From contig JAGBXH010000352.1 in assembly GCA_017629395.1 (NCBI GenBank), positions 1-14,014 on the forward strand: DNA of 14,014 nucleotides, in the 5' to 3' direction. The position numbers and the translations under genes were made by a program. Positions within the stretch are counted from its first letter, which is position 1. Each line of letters begins with the position of its first letter. The notes beneath the pieces were generated by a model. The model had not been told where the DNA came from and did no database searches. It saw only the letters and a list, made by a program, of their open reading frames with translations. Shown piece after piece: positions 7,411 to 13,754 of the stretch. Source of the stretch: Clostridia bacterium. Lineage in GTDB: Bacteria; Bacillota; Clostridia; Oscillospirales; CAG-272.

Positions 7411-8055
7411 TTATCTTTCTCCATCCCACTCTGCCATGAATTCGTCGATAAAATCGCGCATGTATTGCTCGCGCTGCTTTGCAATGCGCTTAGCGGTATC
7501 GGTGCTCATCATGTCGGTCAGCAAAAACAGCTTTTCATAGAAATGATTGATCGTGGTGGAGTTGTTTTGGCGGTATTCCGCTTCGGTCATATTGGTCTTG
7601 GGTGCAATATCGGGGTGATGCATCAGCCGCCTATGGCTGCCGCCGTACGCAAAGGCGCGAGCGATGCCCATTGCGCCAATCGCATCCAGGCGGTCTGCAT
7701 CCTGCGCGCATTTGCCTTCAAGCGTGGCAGGCGTGACCGAGTCCGTGCCCACGTAGGAAATTTCCCCGATCATGCGGCAGATCTCGTCGGCTGCTGCCTG
7801 TTCCACGCCGTTTTGTGCCAAAAATCTGCGCGCGTTGTCTTTGTTTTGATGCGTAGCGGGGGAGAGCTTGACGTCGTCCACGTCGTGGAGCAGCGCGATC
7901 AGCTGCACGGTCTGCACGTCCGCGCCCTCGCGCTCTGCCAGATGCGTTGCCATACGGTATACGCGAAGCGTATGAAAATAGTCGTGACCACTGAAATCGT
8001 TTTCAAAGATTTGCTTGACGTATGCCAAGGCGTTTGCTGCAATGGTTGGTTGCAT
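7411..8055 (-). CDS. HD-domain phosphohydrolase, YpgQ/YedJ-like
   Basis: A 214-residue soluble metal-dependent phosphohydrolase. HD-superfamily ligands are visible: H24 and H28 in the SGHDYFHTLRVY segment, the H57-D58 pair in LLHDVDD, and a downstream aspartate in CAQDADRLDAIG. The SGHD..H..RV opening and the DADRLDAIGA segment are typical of the YpgQ/YedJ group. B. subtilis YpgQ is known as a nucleoside triphosphate pyrophosphohydrolase, so nucleotide housekeeping is a fair guess here. The start is the ATG at 8055 (minus strand), with GGGGG 8 bases upstream; the frame also has a TTG at 8070, but that lies ahead of the ribosome site. It is transcribed alone, converging on the SDR gene and diverging from the eutH operon. 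Confidence 0.88.
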   Translation of the reverse strand: MQPTIAANALAYVKQIFENDFSGHDYFHTLRVYRMATHLAEREGADVQTVQLIALLHDVDDVKLSPATHQNKDNARRFLAQNGVEQAAADEICRMIGEISYVGTDSVTPATLEGKCAQDADRLDAIGAMGIARAFAYGGSHRRLMHHPDIAPKTNMTEAEYRQNNSTTINHFYEKLFLLTDMMSTDTAKRIAKQREQYMRDFIDEFMAEWDGER

Positions 8056-8087
8056 GATGAATTCCCCCAATTGTGCTTGATACCGTG

Positions 8088-8116
8088 ATTATACCACAAA
8101 TGCGCGTCGATTGCAA
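8088..8116 (-). promoter_or_regulatory. Promoter of the HD phosphohydrolase gene
   Basis: On the minus strand, a -35 TTGCAA (8116-8111), a 17-base spacer and a perfect TATAAT -10 (8093-8088), with TG one base ahead of the -10. The start point should be near 8081, about 25 nt before the ATG. It is divergent from, and 21 bp away from, the -35 of the eutH promoter. Confidence 0.75.
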
Positions 8117-8137
8117 GCCCGAACCTCTTTGCAGCTA

Positions 8138-8166
8138 TTGACTTTGCAAGGTACATATGCTAAAAT
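8138..8166 (+). promoter_or_regulatory. Promoter of the eutH-PHP-eutH operon
   Basis: A -35 TTGACT (8138-8143), a 17-base spacer and a -10 TAAAAT (8161-8166), with TG at an extended -10 position (8158-8159). Both hexamers are 5 of 6 consensus. Transcription should start near 8173, about 26 nt ahead of the first eutH start. Confidence 0.75.
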
Positions 8167-8198
8167 AATGGCAATATTGTGAGTTGGAGGGGATAGGT

Positions 8199-9275
8199 AT
8201 GAACGCGCTGACTGTCGTGATTTTGGCGTTTTCCGCGCTGGGCGCTGTCGATTGGCTGATTGGCAATAAGATCGGCGTAGGCAAGGAATTTGAACGCGCG
8301 TTTTTACTGTTTTGCCCCTTGGCACTCTCCATGCTGGGCATGATCGTCATAGCGCCTGCCGTGGGCGTGTGGCTCTCGCCGCTCTTTGACGGATTTTATG
8401 CGCTTTTCGGTATTGACCCTTCCATCATCCCCGCTTCGCTGCTGGCAAACGATATGGGCGGTGCGGTACTGGCGCAGAGCGTGAGCAAGAGTGCGCAGCT
8501 CGGCAATTACAACGCCTTTATCGTGTCCTCCATGATGGGCTGCGTGATATCCTTTACGCTGCCTTTTTCCCTGGGGCTTGTGCGCAAGGAGCAGTATCCG
8601 CAGCTGTTTGTGGGTCTTTTGTGCGGTATTGCGACGATTCCTGTCGGTTGTTTGATTGCAGGACTTGTCTGCCGCGTGCCCTTCGGTGCGCTTTTGCTTG
8701 ATCTGCTGCCCTTGATCATTGTCGGGGGCTTGATCACGCTGGCTCTGCTCTTTTTCAAAAAGGCATGCATTCGGTGCTTTGCCGTGCTTGGGCACGTCAT
8801 GCGCGCTATCTCGCTTGCGGGACTTGCGTGCGCGATCTTTACGTTTTTGACGGGCGTGGTGATCACCCCGCATTTCGATACGCTGCAGAACGGTGCATTG
8901 GTCTGCGCCAACGCCTGCGTGACGCTTTCGGGGGCTTTGCCGCTGATGTATTTGCTGACAAAGTTGCTGCATAAGCCGTTGAACGCCGTGGGCGCAAGGA
9001 TCGGCATCAACGACGTTTCCGCGATTGCCTTTCTCGGCACGCTTGTGACCAACGCCTCCACGTTTGGTACGATGGACAAGATGGATAAAAGGGGAGCGGT
9101 GCTCAATGCTGCCTTTGCGGTGTCGGCATCCTTTGCACTGGGAGATCATCTGGCGTTTACCATGGCGTATGACGGCACGTACGTGCTGCCCATGATCGTG
9201 GGCAAAATCGTTTCGGGCGTTTGCGCCGTGCTGCTGGCATTTGTTATGATGCGCGAGAAAAAAACGATACATTGA
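8199..9275 (+). CDS. eutH: EutH family ethanolamine-type transporter, copy 1
   Basis: A 358-residue polytopic membrane protein with roughly ten or eleven hydrophobic segments. It carries EutH family hallmarks: VGKEFERAF after the first segment, the long LSMLGMIVIAPAVG segment, the DPSIIPASLLANDMGG motif near residue 80, and MMGCVISFTLPFSLG near residue 110. EutH proteins move ethanolamine across the cytoplasmic membrane in ethanolamine users, but no ammonia-lyase, reactivase or microcompartment gene is in this window, so the substrate is inferred by family only. GGAGG at 8186-8190 lies 8 bases before the ATG at 8199; an in-frame TTG at 8184 precedes it. It heads a three-gene operon with a PHP phosphatase and a second EutH about 85% identical by eye. 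Confidence 0.88.
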   Translation: MNALTVVILAFSALGAVDWLIGNKIGVGKEFERAFLLFCPLALSMLGMIVIAPAVGVWLSPLFDGFYALFGIDPSIIPASLLANDMGGAVLAQSVSKSAQLGNYNAFIVSSMMGCVISFTLPFSLGLVRKEQYPQLFVGLLCGIATIPVGCLIAGLVCRVPFGALLLDLLPLIIVGGLITLALLFFKKACIRCFAVLGHVMRAISLAGLACAIFTFLTGVVITPHFDTLQNGALVCANACVTLSGALPLMYLLTKLLHKPLNAVGARIGINDVSAIAFLGTLVTNASTFGTMDKMDKRGAVLNAAFAVSASFALGDHLAFTMAYDGTYVLPMIVGKIVSGVCAVLLAFVMMREKKTIH

Positions 9276-9290
9276 TGAAAGGGTTTGGGG

Positions 9291-10109
9291 ATGGAGAACA
9301 TTCAGAATTTACATACGCATACCATGTATGCGGACGGCAAGGACACGCCGCGCGAGCTTGTGCAGCGCGCGATTGCGCTGGGCATGACGGGCATTGGCTT
9401 TTCGGAGCATACCTATATGGCGTTTTCCGATTATCCGTATCAGATGCGCGTTGAACAGATGGTGGACTATCAGGCGGAGATTCTTGGCCTCAAGCAGGAA
9501 TACCGCGGTGTGATCGACGTGTTCTGCGGTTTGGAATACGAGTTTTATTCCGACGTGCCGACCGAGGGCTTTGACTATCTGATAGGCTCGGTGCATTATT
9601 TGGAGATCGACGGCAAAATACTTGGCTTTGACCGCGGACTTGCCGAAACGCTTGCATACGTGCAAAATCATTTCGGCGGTGACGGATTGCAGTTTGCCAA
9701 GCAATATTATGAAACAGTATCAAGATTGCCCGAAAAAGGAAATATCGACATCATCGGACATTTTGACCTCTTGACCAAGAATAACCAAGCGGGAAAGTTT
9801 ATTGACACATCGTCAAAGACCTATCTGGATTACGGCAAGGAGGCTATTCACGCCCTGCAGGGTAAGATCCCGTTTTTTGAGGTCAACACGGGCGCGATCT
9901 CACGCGGCTACCGCACCGATCCGTATCCGCAGATGGAGCTTTTGCGGGAATTTGCCGCTTGCGGCTTTGGCGCAATGATCACCTCGGATTGCCATAACAA
10001 GGCATTCCTCGATTGCTCCTTTACCGAGGCAAGGGAGCTTCTGATGGAGGCAGGCTTCAAGTCGAGATGGATTCTGACCGACGACGGTTTTCGGGAGGTG
10101 GCAATATGA
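9291..10109 (+). CDS. PHP phosphatase, HisJ/HisK histidinol-phosphatase family
   Basis: A 272-residue soluble metal-dependent phosphatase of the PHP family closest to HisJ/HisK histidinol phosphatases. Ligand motifs in order are H8-T-H10 (LHTHT), H40 in SEHTY, E82/E84 in GLEYEFYSD, H102 in GSVHYL, H157 in GHFDLL, an EVNTGAISRGYR segment, and D233-C-H235 in ITSDCHN. The full set of metal ligands appears intact, so it should be active. No histidine-biosynthesis gene is near, and the gene lies between two eutH copies, which argues for another small phosphomonoester, possibly linked to the transported amine. The ATG at 9291 has GAAAGGG 7 bases upstream. It starts 15 nt after the first eutH, and its stop overlaps the second eutH start as ATGA (10106-10109). 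Confidence 0.9.
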   Translation: MENIQNLHTHTMYADGKDTPRELVQRAIALGMTGIGFSEHTYMAFSDYPYQMRVEQMVDYQAEILGLKQEYRGVIDVFCGLEYEFYSDVPTEGFDYLIGSVHYLEIDGKILGFDRGLAETLAYVQNHFGGDGLQFAKQYYETVSRLPEKGNIDIIGHFDLLTKNNQAGKFIDTSSKTYLDYGKEAIHALQGKIPFFEVNTGAISRGYRTDPYPQMELLREFAACGFGAMITSDCHNKAFLDCSFTEARELLMEAGFKSRWILTDDGFREVAI

Positions 10110-11185
10110 GCGTGTTGTCGATCGTCATACTGATATTTTCTGCGCTGGGCGCAGTTGACTGGCTGATCGGCAACAAGATCGGCGTGGGCAAGGAATTTGA
10201 GCGCGCGTTTCTGCTGTTCTGCCCCATGACGCTTTCCATGTTGGGCATGATCGTCATAGCCCCTGCCGTGGGCGTGTGGCTCTCCCCGCTCTTTGATGGG
10301 TTTTACAATGCGTTCGGGATCGATCCTTCCATCATTCCCGCCTCGCTGCTGGCAAACGATATGGGCGGTATGGCACTTTCGCAAAGTGTGAGCAAAAGTG
10401 CGCTGATGGGCAATTACAATGCTTTTATCGTGTCCTCCATGATGGGCTGCGTGATCTCCTTTACGTTGCCGTTTTCACTTGGACTTGTGCGCAAGGAGCA
10501 ATATCCGCAGCTGTTTTTGGGCATGCTTTGCGGCATTGCCACCATTCCCGTGGGCTGTGTGGTTTCGGGCTTGATCTGCCGTGTGCCTCTTGGGGCGCTG
10601 ATGCTTAACCTGCTGCCCTTGATCATCGTCGGGGGCTTGATCACCCTGGCGCTGCTCTTTTTCAAAAATGCCAGCATCAAGTGCTTTGCCGTGCTTGGAC
10701 AGGTCATGCGCGCCATCTCGCTTACGGGACTTGTGTGCGCGATCTTTACGTTTTTGACCGGTGTGGAGATCAGCCCGTATTTTGATTCTTTTGAAAACGG
10801 TGCACTGGTTTGCGCCAACGCCTGCGTGACGCTTTCGGGTGCTTTGCCGCTGATGTATCTGCTCGCCAAAGTGCTCGATAAGCCGCTGAACGCCATTGGC
10901 TCCAAGATCGGCATCAACGGTGTTTCCGCAATCGCGTTTCTCGGTACGCTGGTGACCAACGCCTCCACGTTTGGCACTATGGAGAAAATGGACAAAAAGG
11001 GTGCTGTGCTCAATTCCGCCTTTGCCGTGTCGGCAGCGTTTGCGCTGGGTGGACATTTGGCGTTTACCATGGCGTTTGACGGCACGTACGTGCTGCCCAT
11101 GATCGTGGGCAAAATCGTTTCCGGCGTTTGCGCCGTGCTGCTCGCGCTTGTCATGTATAAGGAAAAGCCGCAAAAAACGAATTGA
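10106..11185 (+). CDS. eutH: EutH family ethanolamine-type transporter, copy 2
   Basis: A 359-residue paralogue of the protein at 8199-9275. The membrane segments are nearly the same and the core motifs are unchanged (VGKEFERAF, DPSIIPASLLANDMGG, MMGCVISFTLPFSLG). By eye about 50-55 residues differ, most of them conservative, with clusters at the loop about residues 220-240 (GVEISPYFDSFEN against GVVITPHFDTLQN) and at the C-terminal tail. The start is the ATG at 10106, overlapping the phosphatase stop by 4 nt, with GGAGGTG at 10094-10100 as ribosome site. The pattern suggests an ancient tandem duplication around the phosphatase gene, followed by divergence under selection; the reading frame is intact. 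Whether the two form a heteromer or have different substrates cannot be told from sequence. Confidence 0.88.
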   Translation: MSVLSIVILIFSALGAVDWLIGNKIGVGKEFERAFLLFCPMTLSMLGMIVIAPAVGVWLSPLFDGFYNAFGIDPSIIPASLLANDMGGMALSQSVSKSALMGNYNAFIVSSMMGCVISFTLPFSLGLVRKEQYPQLFLGMLCGIATIPVGCVVSGLICRVPLGALMLNLLPLIIVGGLITLALLFFKNASIKCFAVLGQVMRAISLTGLVCAIFTFLTGVEISPYFDSFENGALVCANACVTLSGALPLMYLLAKVLDKPLNAIGSKIGINGVSAIAFLGTLVTNASTFGTMEKMDKKGAVLNSAFAVSAAFALGGHLAFTMAFDGTYVLPMIVGKIVSGVCAVLLALVMYKEKPQKTN

Positions 11186-11194
11186 ATGATATAC

Positions 11195-11220
11195 AAAAAG
11201 AACAGCCCGATTGGGATGAC
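11195..11220 (+). terminator. Decayed copy of the CAGCCC-type terminator
   Basis: Ten bases after the second eutH stop lies CAGCCCGATTGGGATG (11203-11218), matching the active hairpin at 7387-7402 except for two substitutions, with a preceding A-run (11195-11199) but ACAAATT in place of the T-run. The stem is broken and the U-tract lost, so it is probably non-functional. Confidence 0.5.
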
Positions 11221-11242
11221 AAATTAGCGGTAAAAATATGTG

Positions 11243-11272
11243 AAGCAGAAGTCTTTATAGGCTTCTGCTTTT
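11243..11272 (+). terminator. Likely terminator of the eutH operon
   Basis: A 9-bp stem AAGCAGAAG (11243-11251) with CTTCTGCTT (11262-11270), a 10-base loop, and a short T-rich tail (CTTTTGC). It is weaker than the other terminators of the window but lies in the right place, 58 nt after the second eutH stop. Confidence 0.6.
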
Positions 11273-11304
11273 GCTATGGAGATATTACGCGCAGAAACCG
11301 ATTG

Positions 11305-11565
11305 TATTCGCGCTCTCCCCCCCTGCGCTTGGAACAAGCCTGCGCCAGCCTCCCCCCTCCCGGAGGGGGGCTTGATGGTAGCATCTCGCTTTTCTGAACC
11401 GAAACGCAACTGACAACGGTAACTTGAATTACCGAAATCTATGTGAAAACCGATAATTCAGCGGTCAACTTAAAAAGAATGAGCAGACCGCCTACATAGC
11501 CCCCCTCCGGGAGGGGGGAATATCAGCGCTGCCCTGTGCCAAGCGCAGGGGGGAGAGCGCGAATA
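11305..11565. mobile_element. MITE-like element with nested 65-bp terminal inverted repeats
   Basis: A non-coding element of about 257 bp (11307-11563) flanked by TA at 11305-11306 and 11564-11565. Each end is about 65 bp. The outer arms (11306-11332 and 11539-11564) are inverted copies differing by one C in a run of 7 against 6. Middle arms of about 20 bp are only loosely complementary. The inner arms (11352-11370 and 11500-11518) are exact 19-base inverted copies, each also a near-palindrome of six C and six G. The 129-bp core has further stems, CGGTAA/TTACCG at 11417-11434 and GCGGTC/GACCGC at 11461-11491. No open frame spans it. Size, inverted ends and TA flanks fit a miniature inverted-repeat element mobilised by an IS630/mariner-type transposase encoded elsewhere; alternatives are a structured-RNA or REP-type repeat. 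Confidence 0.65.
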
Positions 11566-11613
11566 GAATGGATTTATGACGCAAATGCGGCAACAAAATT
11601 TGCTGCATTGCAT

Positions 11614-11653
11614 AAAAAAGCAGGAATCTGCTCAAAATCGAACAAATTCCTGC
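11614..11653 (-). terminator. Terminator of the MATE gene
   Basis: Read on the minus strand, an 8-bp stem GCAGGAAT/ATTCCTGC (11653-11646 with 11627-11620) with an 18-base loop is followed directly by six T (11619-11614). It lies 47 nt beyond the MATE stop codon. Confidence 0.7.
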
Positions 11654-11672
11654 TATTTTCCCGTTATTTCGG

Positions 11673-11694
11673 CAGCCCCATGGGGCTGTTTTTT
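11673..11694 (+). terminator. Intrinsic terminator, + strand, without a nearby + strand gene
   Basis: A stem CAGCCCC/GGGGCTG (11673-11679 with 11682-11688) followed by six T (11689-11694). On the minus strand it has no U-tract. It ends just before the MATE stop codon. The nearest + strand gene ends about 490 nt upstream, with the MITE-like element in between. It resembles the hairpin at 7381-7408 closely and blocks + strand read-through into the antisense of the MATE gene. Confidence 0.75.
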
Positions 11695-11699
11695 ATGTT

Positions 11700-13058
11700 T
11701 TACGTGGTTTCTCTCGTCAGTTTCTTGACCCACTTGTAGCGGTTTGCCTTGATGGCAGCGGCTGCGCACTTGAAGAGCTGGTCGCTGTTCAAGCAGAACA
11801 GTACCGCCGTGGGCGGCCAATGGAAGACGAATGCGCCAAGGAAGGACAGGGGGAGCACGATGCCCCAGATGCTGATCAGGTCATTGATAAACACAAAACG
11901 AGAATCCCCACCGCCGCGCACGATGCCGATGTTGACGGGCATTTGGTATGCCGTGCCCATGCCCGTGATGCAAAGGACGAGCAAAAAGTTCTTTGCAATG
12001 GCGTAGGTTTCGGGGGTCAGATCGTAAAATTCCAGGATAAACGAGCGGATGATGAACAGGGAAATGCCCGTGATCGCGCTGATGCAAAGGAAGATGACCT
12101 GCACGGTTCTTACGTACTCGCGCAGCTTTTGCATGTCGCCCTTGCCCACCGTTTTGCCGATGATGATGCCTGTTGCGGATGCCGCGCCCACCGCCATGAC
12201 CTTGAGCATCTGAAACAGCGTGCTTGCAATCGAGTTGGCGGCAATCGCGCTGTCGCTGAGGTTACCGAGAATGACGTTTTGCAGCGCGACCGAGCTGCCG
12301 AAAATAAAGGATACCATCACGAAATACGCGCAATGCTTGTAGTAATCGCGGAATAGGGAAAAGTCGGTTACAAAAAGGTCTTGCTTGCGCACGCGCAGGC
12401 GTTTGTCAATGAAAATATAGTATGCGAGAATGATGCAGAATTCCAGCGCGCGGGCGATCAGCGTACCGATGGCGGCACCGCGCACGCCCAGCTCGGGCGC
12501 ACCGAGGTTACCCTCAATGAGCATATAGTTGATGGAACAGTTGACGACTAACGCGATAGCGGACACAATGGTGGAAATGCGCACGATCTCCACGGTGCGC
12601 AAAAGCGCGAGCAGCGTGGTGCTCAGGGCAAAGAGCAGGTAGGTCCAGCGCACAATGGAAAGGTACTGCACGCCCTGCTCAATGATCTCGGCAGAATCGG
12701 AGAACAGCCCCAGGATCTGATAGGGGAACAGGCTGGTCAGGGTAAAGAGCAGTACCCCCAAGAACGCGCCGCCCAGCACAGCCGCCTTGCCAAGCTGCTT
12801 GATGGGCGCGGTGCGACCCTGCCCCCAGTATTGGCTGCCCATGGTCACAAGCGCGTCACCAATGCCGATGGTGAGCTGCTGGAACAAAAATTGCAGGGAA
12901 TTGACGGCTGCCACGCCCGAAAGCGCGGTCTCGCTGTAGCCGCCTATCATCAAATTGTCCGCTAAGTTGACGCTGAGCACGATCGCGTTTTGCAGCACGA
13001 TCATGAAAAACAGCCGCCAGAACGAGCGGTAAAAGTCCTTATCTTTGGTCAGAAGCAT
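11700..13058 (-). CDS. MATE family multidrug/Na+-driven efflux protein
   Basis: A 452-residue membrane protein with about twelve hydrophobic segments in two homologous halves, typical in length for the MATE family (MatE domain twice). Recognisable pieces are VLQNAIVLSVNLADNLMIGG in the first helices, SGVAAVNSLQF and QYWGQGRT in the first half, and the matching NLSDSAIAANSIASTLFQM and GKTVGKGD in the second half. Such proteins export cationic or other small compounds by Na+ or H+ antiport; the substrate cannot be read here. The ATG at 13058 has GGGAGG (13069-13064) 5 bases upstream; another ATG at 13062 is in a different frame. It is a single-gene unit with its own promoter (13119-13091) and terminator (11653-11614). 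Confidence 0.92.
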   Translation of the reverse strand: MLLTKDKDFYRSFWRLFFMIVLQNAIVLSVNLADNLMIGGYSETALSGVAAVNSLQFLFQQLTIGIGDALVTMGSQYWGQGRTAPIKQLGKAAVLGGAFLGVLLFTLTSLFPYQILGLFSDSAEIIEQGVQYLSIVRWTYLLFALSTTLLALLRTVEIVRISTIVSAIALVVNCSINYMLIEGNLGAPELGVRGAAIGTLIARALEFCIILAYYIFIDKRLRVRKQDLFVTDFSLFRDYYKHCAYFVMVSFIFGSSVALQNVILGNLSDSAIAANSIASTLFQMLKVMAVGAASATGIIIGKTVGKGDMQKLREYVRTVQVIFLCISAITGISLFIIRSFILEFYDLTPETYAIAKNFLLVLCITGMGTAYQMPVNIGIVRGGGDSRFVFINDLISIWGIVLPLSFLGAFVFHWPPTAVLFCLNSDQLFKCAAAAIKANRYKWVKKLTRETT

Positions 13059-13076
13059 GCATGCCTCCCGTTTTGA

Positions 13077-13086
13077 TCAATATTGA
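13077..13086. promoter_or_regulatory. Palindrome at the MATE transcription start
   Basis: TCAATATTGA is a perfect 10-bp palindrome lying just downstream of the MATE -10 box, over the expected start point near 13084. This is where a repressor would block initiation, but the palindrome is short and AT-rich and could be chance. Confidence 0.3.
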
Positions 13087-13090
13087 CCTT

Positions 13091-13119
13091 ATTGTAGCAT
13101 ATCCGAGCGGATTTGTAAA
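13091..13119 (-). promoter_or_regulatory. Promoter of the MATE gene
   Basis: On the minus strand, a -35 TTTACA (13119-13114), a 17-base spacer and a -10 TACAAT (13096-13091), both 5 of 6 consensus. Transcription should start about 25 nt before the ATG at 13058. Confidence 0.75.
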
Positions 13120-13323
13120 GAGGCGGACGACCATGCGCAACGAAAAGTTTGCAAAGAGGCTTGGCGCGACGAGGCATGCGTATCAAACAGCAACAGCAAG
13201 AGCCTTTGTTCCTGACAGAAAAATTGTAATTTTCAAAAAAAATTTAAAAAAAGTCGGACATTTTTGCGAAAAAAAGCGTCTATATAGGTGAAGGGGCATT
13301 TGAGTGCCGCGCAAATGCAATTC
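13120..13323. other. Intergenic stretch with AT-rich runs, no supported gene
   Basis: About 200 bases between the MATE promoter and the promoter at 13324. The left part keeps the GC-rich character of the neighbouring genes and the right part (13216-13276) has long A and T runs, including an AT-rich inverted repeat at 13218-13234. A 52-codon frame from the ATG at 13133 is open, but it has no good ribosome site and no recognisable protein pattern, and its end runs through the A-tracts. Nothing here is called as a gene. Confidence 0.4.
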
Positions 13324-13352
13324 TTGACAATTTTTCCTCGACATGATATAAT
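13324..13352 (+). promoter_or_regulatory. Perfect consensus promoter before the transposase remnant
   Basis: A -35 TTGACA (13324-13329), a 17-base spacer and a -10 TATAAT (13347-13352), matching the SigA consensus at every hexamer position. The AAGGAG at 13359-13364 lies at the expected start of the transcript, but no ATG, GTG or TTG follows in the frame of the remnant, so its original gene seems to be missing. Confidence 0.7.
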
Positions 13353-13563
13353 GAAAAAAAGGAGATCGCACAGCGGCGCGACTGACGAGCAGGCACGGCG
13401 GATCATAGAAAAGCACTCTGGATGCTATACCGTGAGCGATTTTGAGCGTTTGGACGTTGCAACGCGCAACAAGTATTTGAAGATTCTCAAGCAAGAGGGC
13501 TTGTCAATTCGGCAGATCAGCCGCTTGACGGGCGTGAGCTTTGGGATCGTGAGAAACGTGTAA
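13351..13563 (+). pseudogene. C-terminal remnant of a REP-associated tyrosine (Y1) transposase
   Basis: Seventy codons open to TAA at 13561-13563. The residues match the known C-terminal tail of Bacillota RAYT/Y1 transposases: DEQARRIIEKHSG at 12-24, a middle DFERLDVATRNKYLKILKQEG stretch, then the helix-turn-helix LSIRQISRLTGVS at 51-63. The catalytic part of the transposase (HUH motif and active-site tyrosine) is wholly absent; nothing like it precedes. The only in-frame ATG, at 13351, overlaps the -10 box and would lie upstream of the transcript start, so proper translation is doubtful. REP-like hairpins follow at once, which supports the identification. It could still be a small expressed DNA-binding protein, but a pseudogene is more likely. 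Confidence 0.6.
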
Positions 13564-13569
13564 AAGGAT

Positions 13570-13587
13570 GCGTGTCCCCTGCGACGC
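13570..13587. repeat. REP-like hairpin, degenerate copy 1
   Basis: A short stem GCGT/ACGC (13570-13573 with 13584-13587) holds GTCCCCTG (13574-13581), the same octamer as in the two fuller copies further right. It begins seven bases after the transposase remnant's stop. Confidence 0.45.
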
Positions 13588-13592
13588 GCGAA

Positions 13593-13645
13593 ACTCGGGC
13601 AAAACGAACAACTAAAACCGAGTGCACAGAGAACCGTCCCCTGTG
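13593..13645. repeat. REP-like double hairpin, copy 2
   Basis: First a 6-bp stem ACTCGG/CCGAGT (13593-13598 with 13618-13623), then a stem CACAG/CTGTG (13625-13629 with 13641-13645) whose loop is AGAACCGTCCC. The second hairpin is the AGAGAACCGTCCCCTG unit commonly found repeated near Y1 transposases in Bacillota genomes. Confidence 0.6.
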
Positions 13646-13710
13646 TTAGGGCAAAAACCAGCCCCGCGGCGTGACAAAATTGCTCAGAAATAAAGCCCAA
13701 GTGAAATAGC

Positions 13711-13754
13711 GTAACACAATCGTCCCGATGTAACAGAGAACCGTCCCCTGTTAC
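13711..13754. repeat. REP-like hairpin, copy 3, with a degenerate half-copy
   Basis: A 7-bp stem GTAACAG/CTGTTAC (13730-13736 with 13748-13754) carries the same 11-base loop AGAACCGTCCC as copy 2. Just before it, 13711-13734 has the frame GTAACA..CGTCCCGATGTAAC, a worn version of the same unit. In copy 3 the stem bases differ from copy 2 while the loop is identical, a pattern expected if the loop is the recognised part. Confidence 0.6.

Noticed and set aside
7366..8088. A 240-codon + strand gene antisense to the HD gene
   Set aside because: It mirrors the HD phosphohydrolase, which has clear motifs, a promoter and a ribosome site; the + strand translation looks like no protein family and has no start signals of its own.
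8199..11185. Part of an ethanolamine microcompartment (eut) operon
   Set aside because: No ammonia-lyase, shell protein, aldehyde dehydrogenase or eut regulator is present on either side; flanking genes are unrelated and separately transcribed.
11182..11397. Small gene between the second eutH and the inverted-repeat element
   Set aside because: It crosses a decayed terminator, a hairpin and the end of the MITE-like element, has no ribosome site, and its residues come from the repeat.
11536..11739. Small + strand gene after the inverted-repeat element
   Set aside because: It begins inside the repeat, runs through two terminators and into the antisense of the MATE gene.
13133..13291. A 52-codon basic protein upstream of the consensus promoter
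   Set aside because: There is a poor ribosome site, no family resemblance, and Lys/Phe-rich coding that simply reflects A/T runs.
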